Part shown: piece after piece, positions 1 to 9,332 of the stretch
Layout: every line of letters begins with the position of its first letter
How positions within the stretch are numbered: the first letter of the stretch is position 1
Assembly (NCBI GenBank): GCA_900167925.1
Contig: FUZM01000006.1
Coordinates: 1-64,000 of the forward strand
Length of the DNA: 64,000 nucleotides
Reading direction: 5' to 3'
DNA from: Bacteroidales bacterium WCE2008
GTDB taxonomy: Bacteria > Bacteroidota > Bacteroidia > Bacteroidales > UBA932
Program-made: the position numbers and the translations under genes
Notes under the pieces: model-generated
The model's input: only the letters and a program-made list of their open reading frames with translations
Databases searched by the model: none
What the model was told of the DNA's origin: nothing

Positions 1-3000
1 CCGTCAAGACCGGTATGGCTGTACGACAGCATGTTGCCGTGCTTGTCGTAGCTGTAGGTCTCACGGTAGTTCACGATCGAACCGGCCTTCGAGATCGCGG
101 ACTTGAGTCTCGACAGCGGGTCGTAGACGTAGTTGTCGGTGTTGGTGACCGATCCGTCCTGGCCCTTCCAGGTGACCGTGGAGATATTTCCGCCCCACTG
201 AGGCGTATTTCCGGAGCGGCTCGTCTCGTAGTACAGCGTCTCGGTGAAGCCCGGACCGGTCAGTTTCTTCACCCATGACCGCGGATTGTAGGTATATGTC
301 TGCTTAAGAGCCGCAGTTCCATTTCTTTTGTCGGAAGACAGGCGGCCGATTTTATCATAGGTCTTGTCCGATATATTAACCCACGTCCCGCCGTCAAGAC
401 GATGCTTGACGGTCTTTTCTCGTCCCCATGCGTCATATGTGTACTGGTATTCCTCGACAATCGCACCTCCGGTTCCCCGGTTGTGGTTCACATGGATTTT
501 TGACGGGCTGCCAGTAAACGTATATACGGTATTGGTGATGTCGACTCCGCCGTCCTGGCGGGTGCTGCGGCTCTGGATTGCATTGCCCTTCCCGTTGTAG
601 TATACTGACGACCAGATATAATCATTGGTCGGGTCTTCACCGAGTATCCTGCTGGCGCTTCCGGTAAGGCTGCCGGCCGCGTTGTTCCACTTGGTTCCGC
701 TGTAGCTGGACGGCCCGGTTGCGTACTGCAGTTTTGTCCGGACAGCAGAAGGAACCGATGAAGATGTTATGAAGTCATAGTCGTCATAGTAGTTGGCCGA
801 CAGGACCGTAGGATTGGTGAGGGAAACTCCCGTTACCGTATAGCCCATCAGGCTTCCGTTCAATTCTGATGGCTTCAGGGCGACGATATTCTGGTTGTCA
901 TACGGACTGTCGAACACGTCGATGACATTGTAGCAGATTCCGCTGGCGCAATTGCGCCCGAGAATGTCGGCGAGGGTGAAGCTCCAGCGGCCGTCCTTGC
1001 GCTGTTCCGCATCCTGGCTGAACACCAGCCGGTCGGCGGCGTCATATACCATGTACGTCCAGCCCGCGCCCGGGAGTTTCTTGGCGATGCAGCGGTTCCG
1101 TCCGTCGTAGCGGTACAGATATCCGTAGTTCCGGACGGACTGGCTGGAGAGGGCAGTAGTCGTGGCCCCTTCCACTGTCGAGGACAGCATCGGCGGGAGC
1201 ACTGCGACAAGGCGTCCCTTGCCGTCATAGATCATGTACGTATCGAGGTAGCCGTTCTCGTCGACCTTGCGGTTCAGCACCGTGTTGCCGGCAAGGTCCT
1301 TGAACTCGTAGGCCTCGCGGCCGTCCTCGTCCTTGACCTTGACGACCGTCAGGCTGCCCGCGCTCCACAGGCCCAAGTTGCGAATCTGGCCGTCGAGCGG
1401 AGACGATCCCGAATAGGTCAGCTCGAACCGGTAGCAGGACAGACCTGCGCCCGAGCCGTTGGTAGTATAGGTATAACCGGTATACTTGTCGGCAGTACGC
1501 CATGCGGCACCGGCACCGTAACTGCGTGAGACGCGACCGAGCGGGGATGCCTCGTAGACGGCCTCCTCATATGGACGTGTCTCGCCATAGACGGTGGTCA
1601 CTCCCTCGCCGCGCTGGTCGTCCGGGACGGGGAGATAGCGCTTCCACTCCCTGCCGAGAGCGTCGTACTCTATGTCCGTGGATACTATCCCAGCTGTAGA
1701 GTAAGAAAGTAGGCTGCTGCCGACATCTCGTCCAAGCCCATCGTACCATTTGACAGATCTGTTTGGATTCTCGGATGATTTTGATGTATAGTTGTATGTC
1801 ACCCGGCAGTTTAAACCTCTCCATGATGGAAAGTTGCCGCCATAATCCATTGCGGCCAGATCCATACTGTTAAGGAAATACTTATATTCGGAAATTTTAT
1901 TGTCGTAAAGATCAGAGACGGCAAGCAGTCTTTCCATATTGTCATATCTATATGACTCGGTCCTTCCGCTCTTGTCGGTCATCGAGAGGAGATTGTCGCG
2001 GTCATCCCACGTGTAGGACTTCATATCGGCATCCTCGGGATAGACGCGTACGTTGTCGATGATTGTCGAGGAAGAACCGATAGTCGCGCTTCCCGTGAAC
2101 GACTGACGGTAGTATGACCACTTGTCGGCGCCCTTCTTCATGTAGTCCAGAACGTACTTCCTGTCCGAAGGAACAGCCTGGCTTACCGTATAGCTTCCCA
2201 TATGGCCATAATCACTATGGAACCCTTCAGCGTTACCGCCAGTGGATTCGAAGTCTATATATTTTACTATGTCTTCAACACCGGAAGTGACGGCTGTGGT
2301 ATTGTTATGCCGGACAGTCAGGTTGCCTACCGGATAATCCGGAACGTTGCCTTCCTTGCGACCATCGAATTTTAAGATCCTGACCTTGTGATGTCCGCCA
2401 GGAATGGTTACTCTTGCCGACTGTGTGTATTGAGAGCCGAACTGAATCCACGATTGCGGCATGGGGTCTTCCTCAAAACCGAATGATACGACACCTGTCT
2501 GAATGCCGTCGACCATGATCCCATAATAAAGGTTGTAGTGCTGACGGTTCCCGAGATAGAACTCGACGGTACTGCTCTCGATTGTATCAAACTCGAATTC
2601 ATCTATAAGCTGGTCGGTGAACCGAAGCGTATATGTCTTCGTGTTCGGAAGATCCTTGTTCCTAGCCATTTGAGTTCGGACATTTGTTGCAATATAGCTA
2701 TTATTTCCAGATTCGTTCCATCCATATGCGATACTGACCCCGTCCGCAGTCCGCATACCAAGCAGGTCGCCGTGCCCATTATATTTCAGATACTCGATGT
2801 CAGGTTTTGGATCAATATATGAAAATGGAGAATTTCCATAGGTAGATTCTGTAATGGAGGCATCGGTCTTCAATGAGTAGAGCTTCGATGGCAGATAAGA
2901 AGTATTATCATAACTTCCATTTCTGTCAGTATACGTCTTTCTATATGTCAATTCCTGCGAACTTATCACCTTGCCGTTATGTGTCTTGGCAATGCCTACT

Positions 3001-5513
3001 GGAACGCCACTCATTCCCAGTGATATCATACCCTCGTAAGTCTTTCCGTTACGGTCGGAAGGATAGTAAAGATGCTGACCGTAGCTTTCCGCCCCCGAAT
3101 TCTTCTCGACTGAGGTGACTTTTCTATTGCTGTTGTATGTATATGTCGTCGTGACGACATGAGGGCTGCTGTTTGGCTCCGTTGGATACTCGGTGATTGA
3201 TGTCTCCAAAAGACACGGATAGCCATAATATATTTTTGAATATGCTGCTACATGATATACCATCATCCCTAAAGTAGTTGTATTAATAAACCTACTTTTG
3301 TCGATATTATATTTGTTGATTTCTCTTTGGACGACCCTTCCTCTCTGATCAAGCATTTCTTTCTCTAAAAGAAGACCTCGGAAGAGTTCTCCACTATTGA
3401 AAGGCGAAAAAAAGGCCAGACGTGATTCATCCCAACAACCATAATCATCCGCCGTACGATAATTTGGCCCCGAATCACATGCTTCTGCATAATCATGATT
3501 CGTATAATAGTAGCGTATCGCTGAGCCGTCAGGCATACATTCCTTTACACAACTGTATGTAACATGGTTGCCATTTGTATCTGATACACGTTTCAGAGAT
3601 TCTTCGTTAAATTGCCACACATATACTGTTACTCCGTCATGTGAATCAACCCAATCTTCTCTGAATGACAATTTGCCGGAGAGGATTCCGGAAGAAAGCT
3701 CCCCAGAACATGATGGATCTTCATATATGAATACGCGCTTTTCGTTATGTCTACCATCCCAGTCGGTAATAGATTTAATTCTTACACCTCCAGCAATCTC
3801 GTTTTTAAACAAGGTGTTAACTCCAAACGGAAATTGTGTAGCAATCTTTCCATAGCTATGTGGCTCATATTCGAAGGTCGTACTGCCTCCTGTTGGGTAG
3901 ACAATCTTTGTCAGTAACTCCGCTTGCATATAGTATGCATCCGGGATACGGTCTTCATATAAGTAGTCTTTTGTATCAGATGTGAATTGCACACTATACT
4001 TGCGGCCGTTGTAATAGCCCCAGCGATCAGATTGTCTTGCATTATATCCAGGCAATTTCGTCGGATTATATTCAAATCGATATGATTGGTCGAAGTCTTC
4101 TGTTTCTCCGCTGAATTTAATAGAGAGTAACTTTAAACGTTCATCCAATTTTGACGTATAGTCAAAATCGATTCTCAAGTTGTGGCCTTCTATAGAAGAT
4201 AGCTGGAGATAATAGTTCTCGCTCATGAAATCTTCAAAAGAAAATCTCAACTCTGTCGGTCGTCCCCCAAAAAGAGAACATTTCCCGACCCTTGTTTCGA
4301 AATCTTCCTTTTTGATATCATATTGGCGTTCTGTTGTCCGTTCGGTATTAAACGAAAGCCCATCTCCTGAAATTTTACAATATATTTCTTCTAAATACAC
4401 CGGCATAAGGAATCTGAATCTCAGATTCTTTTTTTTATATTTATCAAACGAATTATCGCAAGGGGCTATTGGTATTTCATAAGAGCCACTATCTTCATCG
4501 CCCATAAGGCGAAAAATAATTTTGCTAAGGAGGTCTCTAAACCCAACGGTTTTCCTAGCACTCGAATAACAATAATGGCTATCGCGAAGAACAATCGGCA
4601 CACCATCCCGTTTGTAGTTTAAATAAATTTCTTCTCCATTGGTGCGCTCTATTTTTGTAAGCATCCATGATGTTGCCGTTGCTACACCTTGCCATAATCC
4701 CCCCGTAGAATTTTCATCGAGGAACTGTTCGACAGAATATTCTATCGAATTATCATCACCACCGAAATAATAGGAATTCCCTTCACGATCCCTTATGATA
4801 AAGGACTTGATATATCGGTCTCTCTCAGCAATAAAGGCATGTCCCGGCTGATTATCGTCTTCATAAAGTTTTAAGCCACTGATTGTGTAATCGTAATCCA
4901 ATTTGAATTCAACATCAAAATCGACATCTCCTTTAGAAACAATCTTCACTTCGATTTTCCCGGTTTGCCTATCATAACCGGTGATATAAAAGGATGCATT
5001 TATCCCCTCTATATTGACAATGAACTCGTCCGGATAATAATCGGAATAGCCTGCTCCTCCTACATCGAAGCCTTTTTGGAATTCAGTCGCAATATCAATA
5101 TAAGCTGTCGGTGAAAATCCTTCGTACTCCAAAGGTGAGGAATATTCATCTCTTTGTCCATTCTGTACCCTAGTAATACTTCCTCCTGCATGCAGAAACC
5201 AGCCCTGGCCGACCCAGCCGGGATGTTGCTCAGTCAGGTTACCCGAACCATGGTAGGTAAGGTATACCGGCAATGTGTATCCATGGGCTCTGACATCAGT
5301 CAGAGGAATCGTGACGTTGGCAAGGCCATTGAAATAATCAACCGGAACTCGACCATATTTAACCATCTCGTACGCATTAGGAGTATACACCTGAATATTA
5401 TCAGGTACTAGAGAATAATCTTGTCCATTAGAGACAAAAGAGTTGACAAGCAGAATAAATAAATGGATCAGAAGTGGCTTCAAAACACTTGAACGAAATC
5501 GTGTGAATTTCAT
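1..5513 (-). CDS. Giant Rhs/YD-repeat protein 1, C-terminus beyond window
   Basis: An open frame of at least 1837 codons starts at the ATG at 5513 and reaches the window edge without a stop; I checked the frame at four places. The N-terminus is a Sec signal peptide (hydrophobic LIHLFILLVNSFV ending near NGQ). Next come the PNAYEMVKYGRVPVDYFNGL region shared with the paralogue at 14570, a long beta-rich section, a jelly-roll-like insert and YD repeats (for example YDKIGRL, YDKHGNM). The Rhs core motif and any toxin tip lie outside the window. It begins 36 bp after the gspF-like gene on the same strand with no hairpin between, so it is probably the last gene of the secretion operon. Family knowledge: Rhs/YD proteins form beta-cocoons that carry variable C-terminal effectors. 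Export by the adjacent machine is inference. Confidence 0.9.
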   Translation of the reverse strand, partial: MKFTRFRSSVLKPLLIHLFILLVNSFVSNGQDYSLVPDNIQVYTPNAYEMVKYGRVPVDYFNGLANVTIPLTDVRAHGYTLPVYLTYHGSGNLTEQHPGWVGQGWFLHAGGSITRVQNGQRDEYSSPLEYEGFSPTAYIDIATEFQKGFDVGGAGYSDYYPDEFIVNIEGINASFYITGYDRQTGKIEVKIVSKGDVDFDVEFKLDYDYTISGLKLYEDDNQPGHAFIAERDRYIKSFIIRDREGNSYYFGGDDNSIEYSVEQFLDENSTGGLWQGVATATSWMLTKIERTNGEEIYLNYKRDGVPIVLRDSHYCYSSARKTVGFRDLLSKIIFRLMGDEDSGSYEIPIAPCDNSFDKYKKKNLRFRFLMPVYLEEIYCKISGDGLSFNTERTTERQYDIKKEDFETRVGKCSLFGGRPTELRFSFEDFMSENYYLQLSSIEGHNLRIDFDYTSKLDERLKLLSIKFSGETEDFDQSYRFEYNPTKLPGYNARQSDRWGYYNGRKYSVQFTSDTKDYLYEDRIPDAYYMQAELLTKIVYPTGGSTTFEYEPHSYGKIATQFPFGVNTLFKNEIAGGVRIKSITDWDGRHNEKRVFIYEDPSCSGELSSGILSGKLSFREDWVDSHDGVTVYVWQFNEESLKRVSDTNGNHVTYSCVKECMPDGSAIRYYYTNHDYAEACDSGPNYRTADDYGCWDESRLAFFSPFNSGELFRGLLLEKEMLDQRGRVVQREINKYNIDKSRFINTTTLGMMVYHVAAYSKIYYGYPCLLETSITEYPTEPNSSPHVVTTTYTYNSNRKVTSVEKNSGAESYGQHLYYPSDRNGKTYEGMISLGMSGVPVGIAKTHNGKVISSQELTYRKTYTDRNGSYDNTSYLPSKLYSLKTDASITESTYGNSPFSYIDPKPDIEYLKYNGHGDLLGMRTADGVSIAYGWNESGNNSYIATNVRTQMARNKDLPNTKTYTLRFTDQLIDEFEFDTIESSTVEFYLGNRQHYNLYYGIMVDGIQTGVVSFGFEEDPMPQSWIQFGSQYTQSARVTIPGGHHKVRILKFDGRKEGNVPDYPVGNLTVRHNNTTAVTSGVEDIVKYIDFESTGGNAEGFHSDYGHMGSYTVSQAVPSDRKYVLDYMKKGADKWSYYRQSFTGSATIGSSSTIIDNVRVYPEDADMKSYTWDDRDNLLSMTDKSGRTESYRYDNMERLLAVSDLYDNKISEYKYFLNSMDLAAMDYGGNFPSWRGLNCRVTYNYTSKSSENPNRSVKWYDGLGRDVGSSLLSYSTAGIVSTDIEYDALGREWKRYLPVPDDQRGEGVTTVYGETRPYEEAVYEASPLGRVSRSYGAGAAWRTADKYTGYTYTTNGSGAGLSCYRFELTYSGSSPLDGQIRNLGLWSAGSLTVVKVKDEDGREAYEFKDLAGNTVLNRKVDENGYLDTYMIYDGKGRLVAVLPPMLSSTVEGATTTALSSQSVRNYGYLYRYDGRNRCIAKKLPGAGWTYMVYDAADRLVFSQDAEQRKDGRWSFTLADILGRNCASGICYNVIDVFDSPYDNQNIVALKPSELNGSLMGYTVTGVSLTNPTVLSANYYDDYDFITSSSVPSAVRTKLQYATGPSSYSGTKWNNAAGSLTGSASRILGEDPTNDYIWSSVYYNGKGNAIQSRSTRQDGGVDITNTVYTFTGSPSKIHVNHNRGTGGAIVEEYQYTYDAWGREKTVKHRLDGGTWVNISDKTYDKIGRLSSDKRNGTAALKQTYTYNPRSWVKKLTGPGFTETLYYETSRSGNTPQWGGNISTVTWKGQDGSVTNTDNYVYDPLSRLKSAISKAGSIVNYRETYSYDKHGNMLSYSHTGLD

Positions 5514-5549
5514 AATTGAATTAATGGTATTGTTTTGTATCTTAAATTG

Positions 5550-6596
5550 TTATTGTATCGTCATTCCCATCTTGAACATCGGCAGGTACATGGAGATAAG
5601 GACGAAGGCTACGATGATTCCGATGAAGAGGATGAGGATTGGCTCAAGGGTGCTGTTGACCTGCTTGAGCTCGTAGTCGAGTTCTGAGGCCATGTCGTCG
5701 CTGAGGGTCTTGAGCATGGAGTCGAGCGAGTTGGTCTCCTCTCCGACGCGTAAAAGTACTGTGAATTTTTTGTTATAGATAGACGGATATTTCGCAAAGC
5801 CTGTATATAGAAGACCGCCGCGCTCTACTATGGCGCAAGTATCTTCGATAGATTTCCGGATAGGATAAAAGCGTATGATATCCCCCATGAGCCGAAGCGA
5901 CTGCAGAATCGGGACATCCGAACTGATGAGAAGATATAGCAAGCGGCTGAATCTTGACAGCTGGAATAAGCAGATCAGATTACCCGCATAAGGAGTCTTC
6001 AGCAGCAACGAAGAGGTAGCCCTCTGGAACGCATCCGTCTTTCCGTAACGGGCTTTGATGACATACCAGAGCGCAATCAGTGCAAGAATGACTATAAAGA
6101 CGGCAGGCATCTTCGAGGAAATCGAGATCATCATGCGGGTCATGGACGGGAGTTCGCTGCCCATCCTGGCATAGACCTGCTCGAACATAGGAATCACTAC
6201 GAGCATCATAAAGACAAGGACCACGACAGCAACACCGAGAGTGATCATCGGATAACTCAATGCACTTACGAGAGTCCTCCGCTGAGTCTCCTTTTTCTCA
6301 TAATAATCGGTAAGGAAGCCAAGAGCATCGATAAGTTTTCCGGACTCTTCTCCGATACGGATAACTCCGGAATCAAGGTCGGTAAATTCACTTTCTTCCT
6401 GCAGGGCAGACCAGAGGCTTGAACCCGCTATGACTTTATCGAACAACCTGCGGTACACCTCCAGGTCGTGTCCCGTCGCACTCTCTATTATCAACGAAAA
6501 AGATGCAGTAAAGCTCAGGCCAGCGCCAAGCAGGACCTGAAGCTGAGAAAAGAACAGCCTCTTCTTCTTATCCGTCAATTTATTTACCTTGAACAT
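5550..6596 (-). CDS. gspF: T2SS/T4P inner-membrane platform protein (GspF/PilC family)
   Basis: A 348-residue polytopic protein with the two-repeat layout of GspF/PilC. The first cytoplasmic repeat carries the GEESGKL signature near residues 78-84 and is followed by a strong membrane pair (ALSYPMITLGVAVVVLVFMML). The second repeat has the equivalent LLRVGEETNSLDSML near its end, and a last membrane helix (PILILFIGIIVAFVLISMYLPMF) closes the protein. It is somewhat shorter than the usual ~400 residues. GspF sits in the inner membrane and couples the GspE ATPase to pseudopilus assembly. The start overlaps the end of the preceding pseudopilin gene by 17 bp, and the Rhs gene follows 36 bp downstream. 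Confidence 0.93.
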   Translation of the reverse strand: MFKVNKLTDKKKRLFFSQLQVLLGAGLSFTASFSLIIESATGHDLEVYRRLFDKVIAGSSLWSALQEESEFTDLDSGVIRIGEESGKLIDALGFLTDYYEKKETQRRTLVSALSYPMITLGVAVVVLVFMMLVVIPMFEQVYARMGSELPSMTRMMISISSKMPAVFIVILALIALWYVIKARYGKTDAFQRATSSLLLKTPYAGNLICLFQLSRFSRLLYLLISSDVPILQSLRLMGDIIRFYPIRKSIEDTCAIVERGGLLYTGFAKYPSIYNKKFTVLLRVGEETNSLDSMLKTLSDDMASELDYELKQVNSTLEPILILFIGIIVAFVLISMYLPMFKMGMTIQ

Positions 6597-6861
6597 TCCT
6601 TTCCAATGTATCTATAACTTCACCATTCCGATAGAACAGATAGACAGAATCCTTGACGACAACGCTATCCGAGCGTTCATTCATGATCTCATATTCCTGC
6701 AGTTGCATCAAGTCCTCTCCAAAATCGCTGAAATCTGTCTGACCGAGACTCTTTCTGACCATATCAACGCCATCGAAAACAAGCATCAGAAGGATTCCCG
6801 CTATTATCATAGCCACCAGCAGTTCCGGAAGCGTACTCGCCTTTCTGTCAATTAGTCTCAT
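6580..6861 (-). CDS. Minor pseudopilin (GspH/GspJ-like)
   Basis: A 93-residue protein with a type IV pilin-like N-terminus: short basic leader MRLIDRKA, then STLPELLVAMIIAGILLMLV, with Glu at position +5 of the predicted mature protein. The residue before the cleavage site is Ala instead of the usual Gly. I chose the ATG at 6861 over a GTG one codon upstream. The remainder is a short acidic globular domain. It overlaps both neighbours. It is too divergent to assign firmly to H or J. Confidence 0.75.
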   Translation of the reverse strand: MRLIDRKASTLPELLVAMIIAGILLMLVFDGVDMVRKSLGQTDFSDFGEDLMQLQEYEIMNERSDSVVVKDSVYLFYRNGEVIDTLERNVQGK

Positions 6862-7168
6862 CACAAACGAGGTATCTGTATTTCATCTTTCTGCCATCCT
6901 TCAGTTTAATCAAGGCGTGAACCTCCTTCAGACCGGGGACTTCATGATAGTAGCCGCTTTCGGTCTCGATCTCGCCCCAGTCATAGACATATACTCTTCC
7001 ATCCTCCGGAGCGAGGGTCCGGATTTCGTTGAAGTCTCTTTCTATGCCGGCCCAGTCCGGGGTCCCCAACCTATGGAGATTGACGGCAGATGTCATCGCC
7101 ATCCCAAAGACAATCAGGAAAATTACAGTGGCCACAATCGTCTCCAGCAGAGATGTCGCTTCGAGCAT
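6848..7168 (-). CDS. Minor pseudopilin (GspI-like)
   Basis: A 106-residue protein starting at the ATG at 7168, which overlaps the stop of the preceding gene as TAATG; a longer frame upstream would lie inside that gene and is unlikely. The N-terminus MLEA then TSLLETIVATVIFLIVFGMA is a pilin-type helix with a very short leader, Ala before the predicted cleavage site and Glu at +5. The C-terminal part is a small globular domain. By family knowledge, minor pseudopilins cap and prime the pseudopilus. The H/I/J identity is tentative and rests on order and size. Confidence 0.75.
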   Translation of the reverse strand: MLEATSLLETIVATVIFLIVFGMAMTSAVNLHRLGTPDWAGIERDFNEIRTLAPEDGRVYVYDWGEIETESGYYHEVPGLKEVHALIKLKDGRKMKYRYLVCDETN

Positions 7169-7620
7169 TATCTTGCCTTTAATATGTATTCCGAGCCACG
7201 CCATTTGATTACTATATAGTCAGCATATATTTCTACAATCCGGACGCCGTCGATTACAGAGCCTCGGGAATAACCTTCCGTCTGCCCACCATAACTTATC
7301 ATAGCATTGACGGTTCCGTCGCTGTCCTTGATAAGTCCCTTATATGACAGAGAAGGCATAACCGGCTCCTGGGCAGGTCCTGCCATCGAAGCGGCATTGT
7401 CCGAAGACGGAACCTTGATATCGCCAAGAAACGGATCCTTATAGTTGAGCAAAAGGGAATCCTTTCCCTGTCCGTCATCGACTCTTACAGGCTTTGCCGA
7501 AACAGCCACTGGAGTTTCTTTTGGCCATATCCAGCGGAATACCCTATATCCAACAACGCACCAGACGGCAATCGCTGCGACAACCAGAATAATTGTAGAT
7601 GTCCTGTTATTCTTAGCCAT
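7168..7620 (-). CDS. GspC/PilP-like secretin-linking protein
   Basis: A 150-residue protein with an N-terminal membrane anchor (TIILVVAAIAVWCVVGYRVF), a flexible Pro/Ala-rich middle, an NYKDPFLG motif and a C-terminal beta domain (LSYKGLI ... MISYGGQTEGYSRGSVIDGVRIVEIYADYIVIKWRGSEY, residues about 90-148). This resembles the HR domain of GspC and PilP, which links the inner-membrane platform to the N-terminal domains of the secretin. No PDZ domain is present. It lies between the large pseudopilin gene (1-bp gap) and the small pseudopilin gene (TAATG overlap). Placement and fold agree, but the sequence is short and divergent. Confidence 0.72.
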   Translation of the reverse strand: MAKNNRTSTIILVVAAIAVWCVVGYRVFRWIWPKETPVAVSAKPVRVDDGQGKDSLLLNYKDPFLGDIKVPSSDNAASMAGPAQEPVMPSLSYKGLIKDSDGTVNAMISYGGQTEGYSRGSVIDGVRIVEIYADYIVIKWRGSEYILKAR

Positions 7621-7621
7621 A

Positions 7622-8866
7622 TCAATAAACTTTTTTTATAATCTTTCTGCGATAAGGACCGTCAAGCATAATCGGAAAAGCCAGACTGTCCTCTCTCTCG
7701 ATTCTGGTATCGTATAAAGTTCCGGCATACATATTCCCATTCCCCCTATAGAAACAGTCTTTGATGTATGTTGCACCTTTTATGGAACCGGCGATATCGC
7801 ACGAGCCGTCCATATAGACAAGGCCTCTTACGTCAGCCCCACGCTCAAGGCGAAGACAAGGATGCTCAAGGGCATAGTCATAACGGTCTCCATCGTATAC
7901 GGCCACATATCCGTCGACTCTACTGCCGTTCTTTATGGTTACGCAGGGGTCTTCTCCTGCTGAGTTTAGGAATATTCCGGAGGGATATTCCAGAGTTACC
8001 CCTGACTGAATACGGACAGAATCCGTACAGAATATCTGGGCGCTTCCCCGGAATCCGCTTTCAATGGTTACGGTCCCGGCATGAATCAGTATATCTCTGA
8101 TTTCTGATTTGCCGGAGATGGTTATCCTGCTCCCATATAGTATGACATTACCGTTCAGATGGAATTCTGTAGTGCCAGGGATGTCGCAATGGACTTTAGC
8201 CGTAGGCTCGTCAAACGAGAGATACTTTCCGCTCCCCGGAACGTTACGGAAATCATATGTATCCACAGATTGTCTTTCCAGGGAATCCAGATACGTCCAG
8301 ACATCCTCAGAGACTTCCGGAAGACTTCTGCCGGATATCCGTAGCATCTCGTTGTCTATCTGGTCGCCACTATATTTTTCTCCTGCGATCTCTATGAAGT
8401 TGATACCATTTAAGGGAATATACACAAGCCCTGAGATAGAAGCTCTCCCGGCAAGCGACAATGCCCTATTCCTATCACATAACCATAGCGCCGCTTCGTT
8501 GTCACACTCCGACTTCCGGCCCATCATATAGCGTCTCCGGAAAGGGTCTTCTTTAGAGTGACCGATCGCGATCATCTCGTATAGCCCCCACTGACGTCTT
8601 TCCAGAGATATCGGAGCTTCACCATCATCGTATAATTGGATGCTGATGGAATCGGCGCCTTTCATTATTGCACTGTCGCACATGTAAAGGGCAGTTGCCG
8701 AATTGAGATCCATCCTCGACTGCTTCTGGATATGGAAAGCAGTATAATTCTGGAGGTCGACGGCTTTCATTGAGAAAGCAAATAGAATGAGCAGCAATAT
8801 GAGGACCGAGATGATTATCACGGTCGGCAGCGAAAACGCTTCGATATGAAGCTTGCTATGACGCAT
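7622..8866 (-). CDS. Large GspK-like pseudopilin with beta-helical body
   Basis: A 414-residue protein with a pilin-type N-terminus (MRHSKLHIEA then FSLPTVIIISVLILLLIL). As in GspK of known T2SSs, the conserved Glu at +5 is missing; here it is Thr. Ala precedes the cleavage site. After the helix and a short domain, residues about 215-385 are a run of short beta strands (FHLNGNVILYGSRITISGKS, then VTIESGFRGSAQIFCTDSVR and similar) that reads like a right-handed beta-helix or bactofilin-like stack. That is not the alpha-helical insert of classical GspK. It lies between the GspM-like and GspC-like genes and overlaps the former by 11 bp. The probable role is at the pseudopilus tip; this is inferred from size and the missing Glu. 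Confidence 0.7.
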   Translation of the reverse strand: MRHSKLHIEAFSLPTVIIISVLILLLILFAFSMKAVDLQNYTAFHIQKQSRMDLNSATALYMCDSAIMKGADSISIQLYDDGEAPISLERRQWGLYEMIAIGHSKEDPFRRRYMMGRKSECDNEAALWLCDRNRALSLAGRASISGLVYIPLNGINFIEIAGEKYSGDQIDNEMLRISGRSLPEVSEDVWTYLDSLERQSVDTYDFRNVPGSGKYLSFDEPTAKVHCDIPGTTEFHLNGNVILYGSRITISGKSEIRDILIHAGTVTIESGFRGSAQIFCTDSVRIQSGVTLEYPSGIFLNSAGEDPCVTIKNGSRVDGYVAVYDGDRYDYALEHPCLRLERGADVRGLVYMDGSCDIAGSIKGATYIKDCFYRGNGNMYAGTLYDTRIEREDSLAFPIMLDGPYRRKIIKKVY

Positions 8867-9332
8867 TCCTTACGAGCTGGCTTATATCCATCCGTAAAGT
8901 AACCGCCTTTTCACGGATATCTTTTCTTTCGAATGTAATTCCTGAAATCATATATCGGCCATCGGCCTCGAGATAATCCAGAACCTTTAGAAGAGATTTG
9001 TAGTTACCTTTTATTTCAAGTTTCGCTTTCATAAGCGACAGACCGGCCTCTTCCTCTTCCTTTTTTGGAGTGTATGCTGATACAGTAACTCCTGTCTTAG
9101 AAAACAATCTTTCGATTTCAGCGATTATGCTGCCGTCGGATACCAGATCGGCACTAGTGACCTTGGACAAGTCGACGACATTCTCTCTTCTGGATTCAAC
9201 AGAGGGTTGCCTAGAGAGGCGGCGATACTCCATATAACTGTCGAATGTTCCGGATAAGGCACCGAACCATATGGCAAGGGGAGCTACAACCAGAAGCAGG
9301 ACCAGTTTTATTATTATGAATTTATCCTTCAT
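8856..9332 (-). CDS. GspM/PilO-like inner-membrane assembly protein
   Basis: A 158-residue bitopic protein: N-terminal membrane helix (IIIKLVLLLVVAPLAIWFGAL), a short helical linker, then a ferredoxin-like periplasmic domain (LKIEGNYKSLLKVLDYLEADGRYM-like pattern with alternating strands and helices). This matches PilO/GspM architecture. PilO and GspM pair with PilN and GspL in the inner-membrane platform, and the gene directly upstream is the GspL/PilN candidate, overlapping by 4 bp. Sequence conservation in this family is low, so the call rests on architecture and order. Confidence 0.7.
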   Translation of the reverse strand: MKDKFIIIKLVLLLVVAPLAIWFGALSGTFDSYMEYRRLSRQPSVESRRENVVDLSKVTSADLVSDGSIIAEIERLFSKTGVTVSAYTPKKEEEEAGLSLMKAKLEIKGNYKSLLKVLDYLEADGRYMISGITFERKDIREKAVTLRMDISQLVRNAS

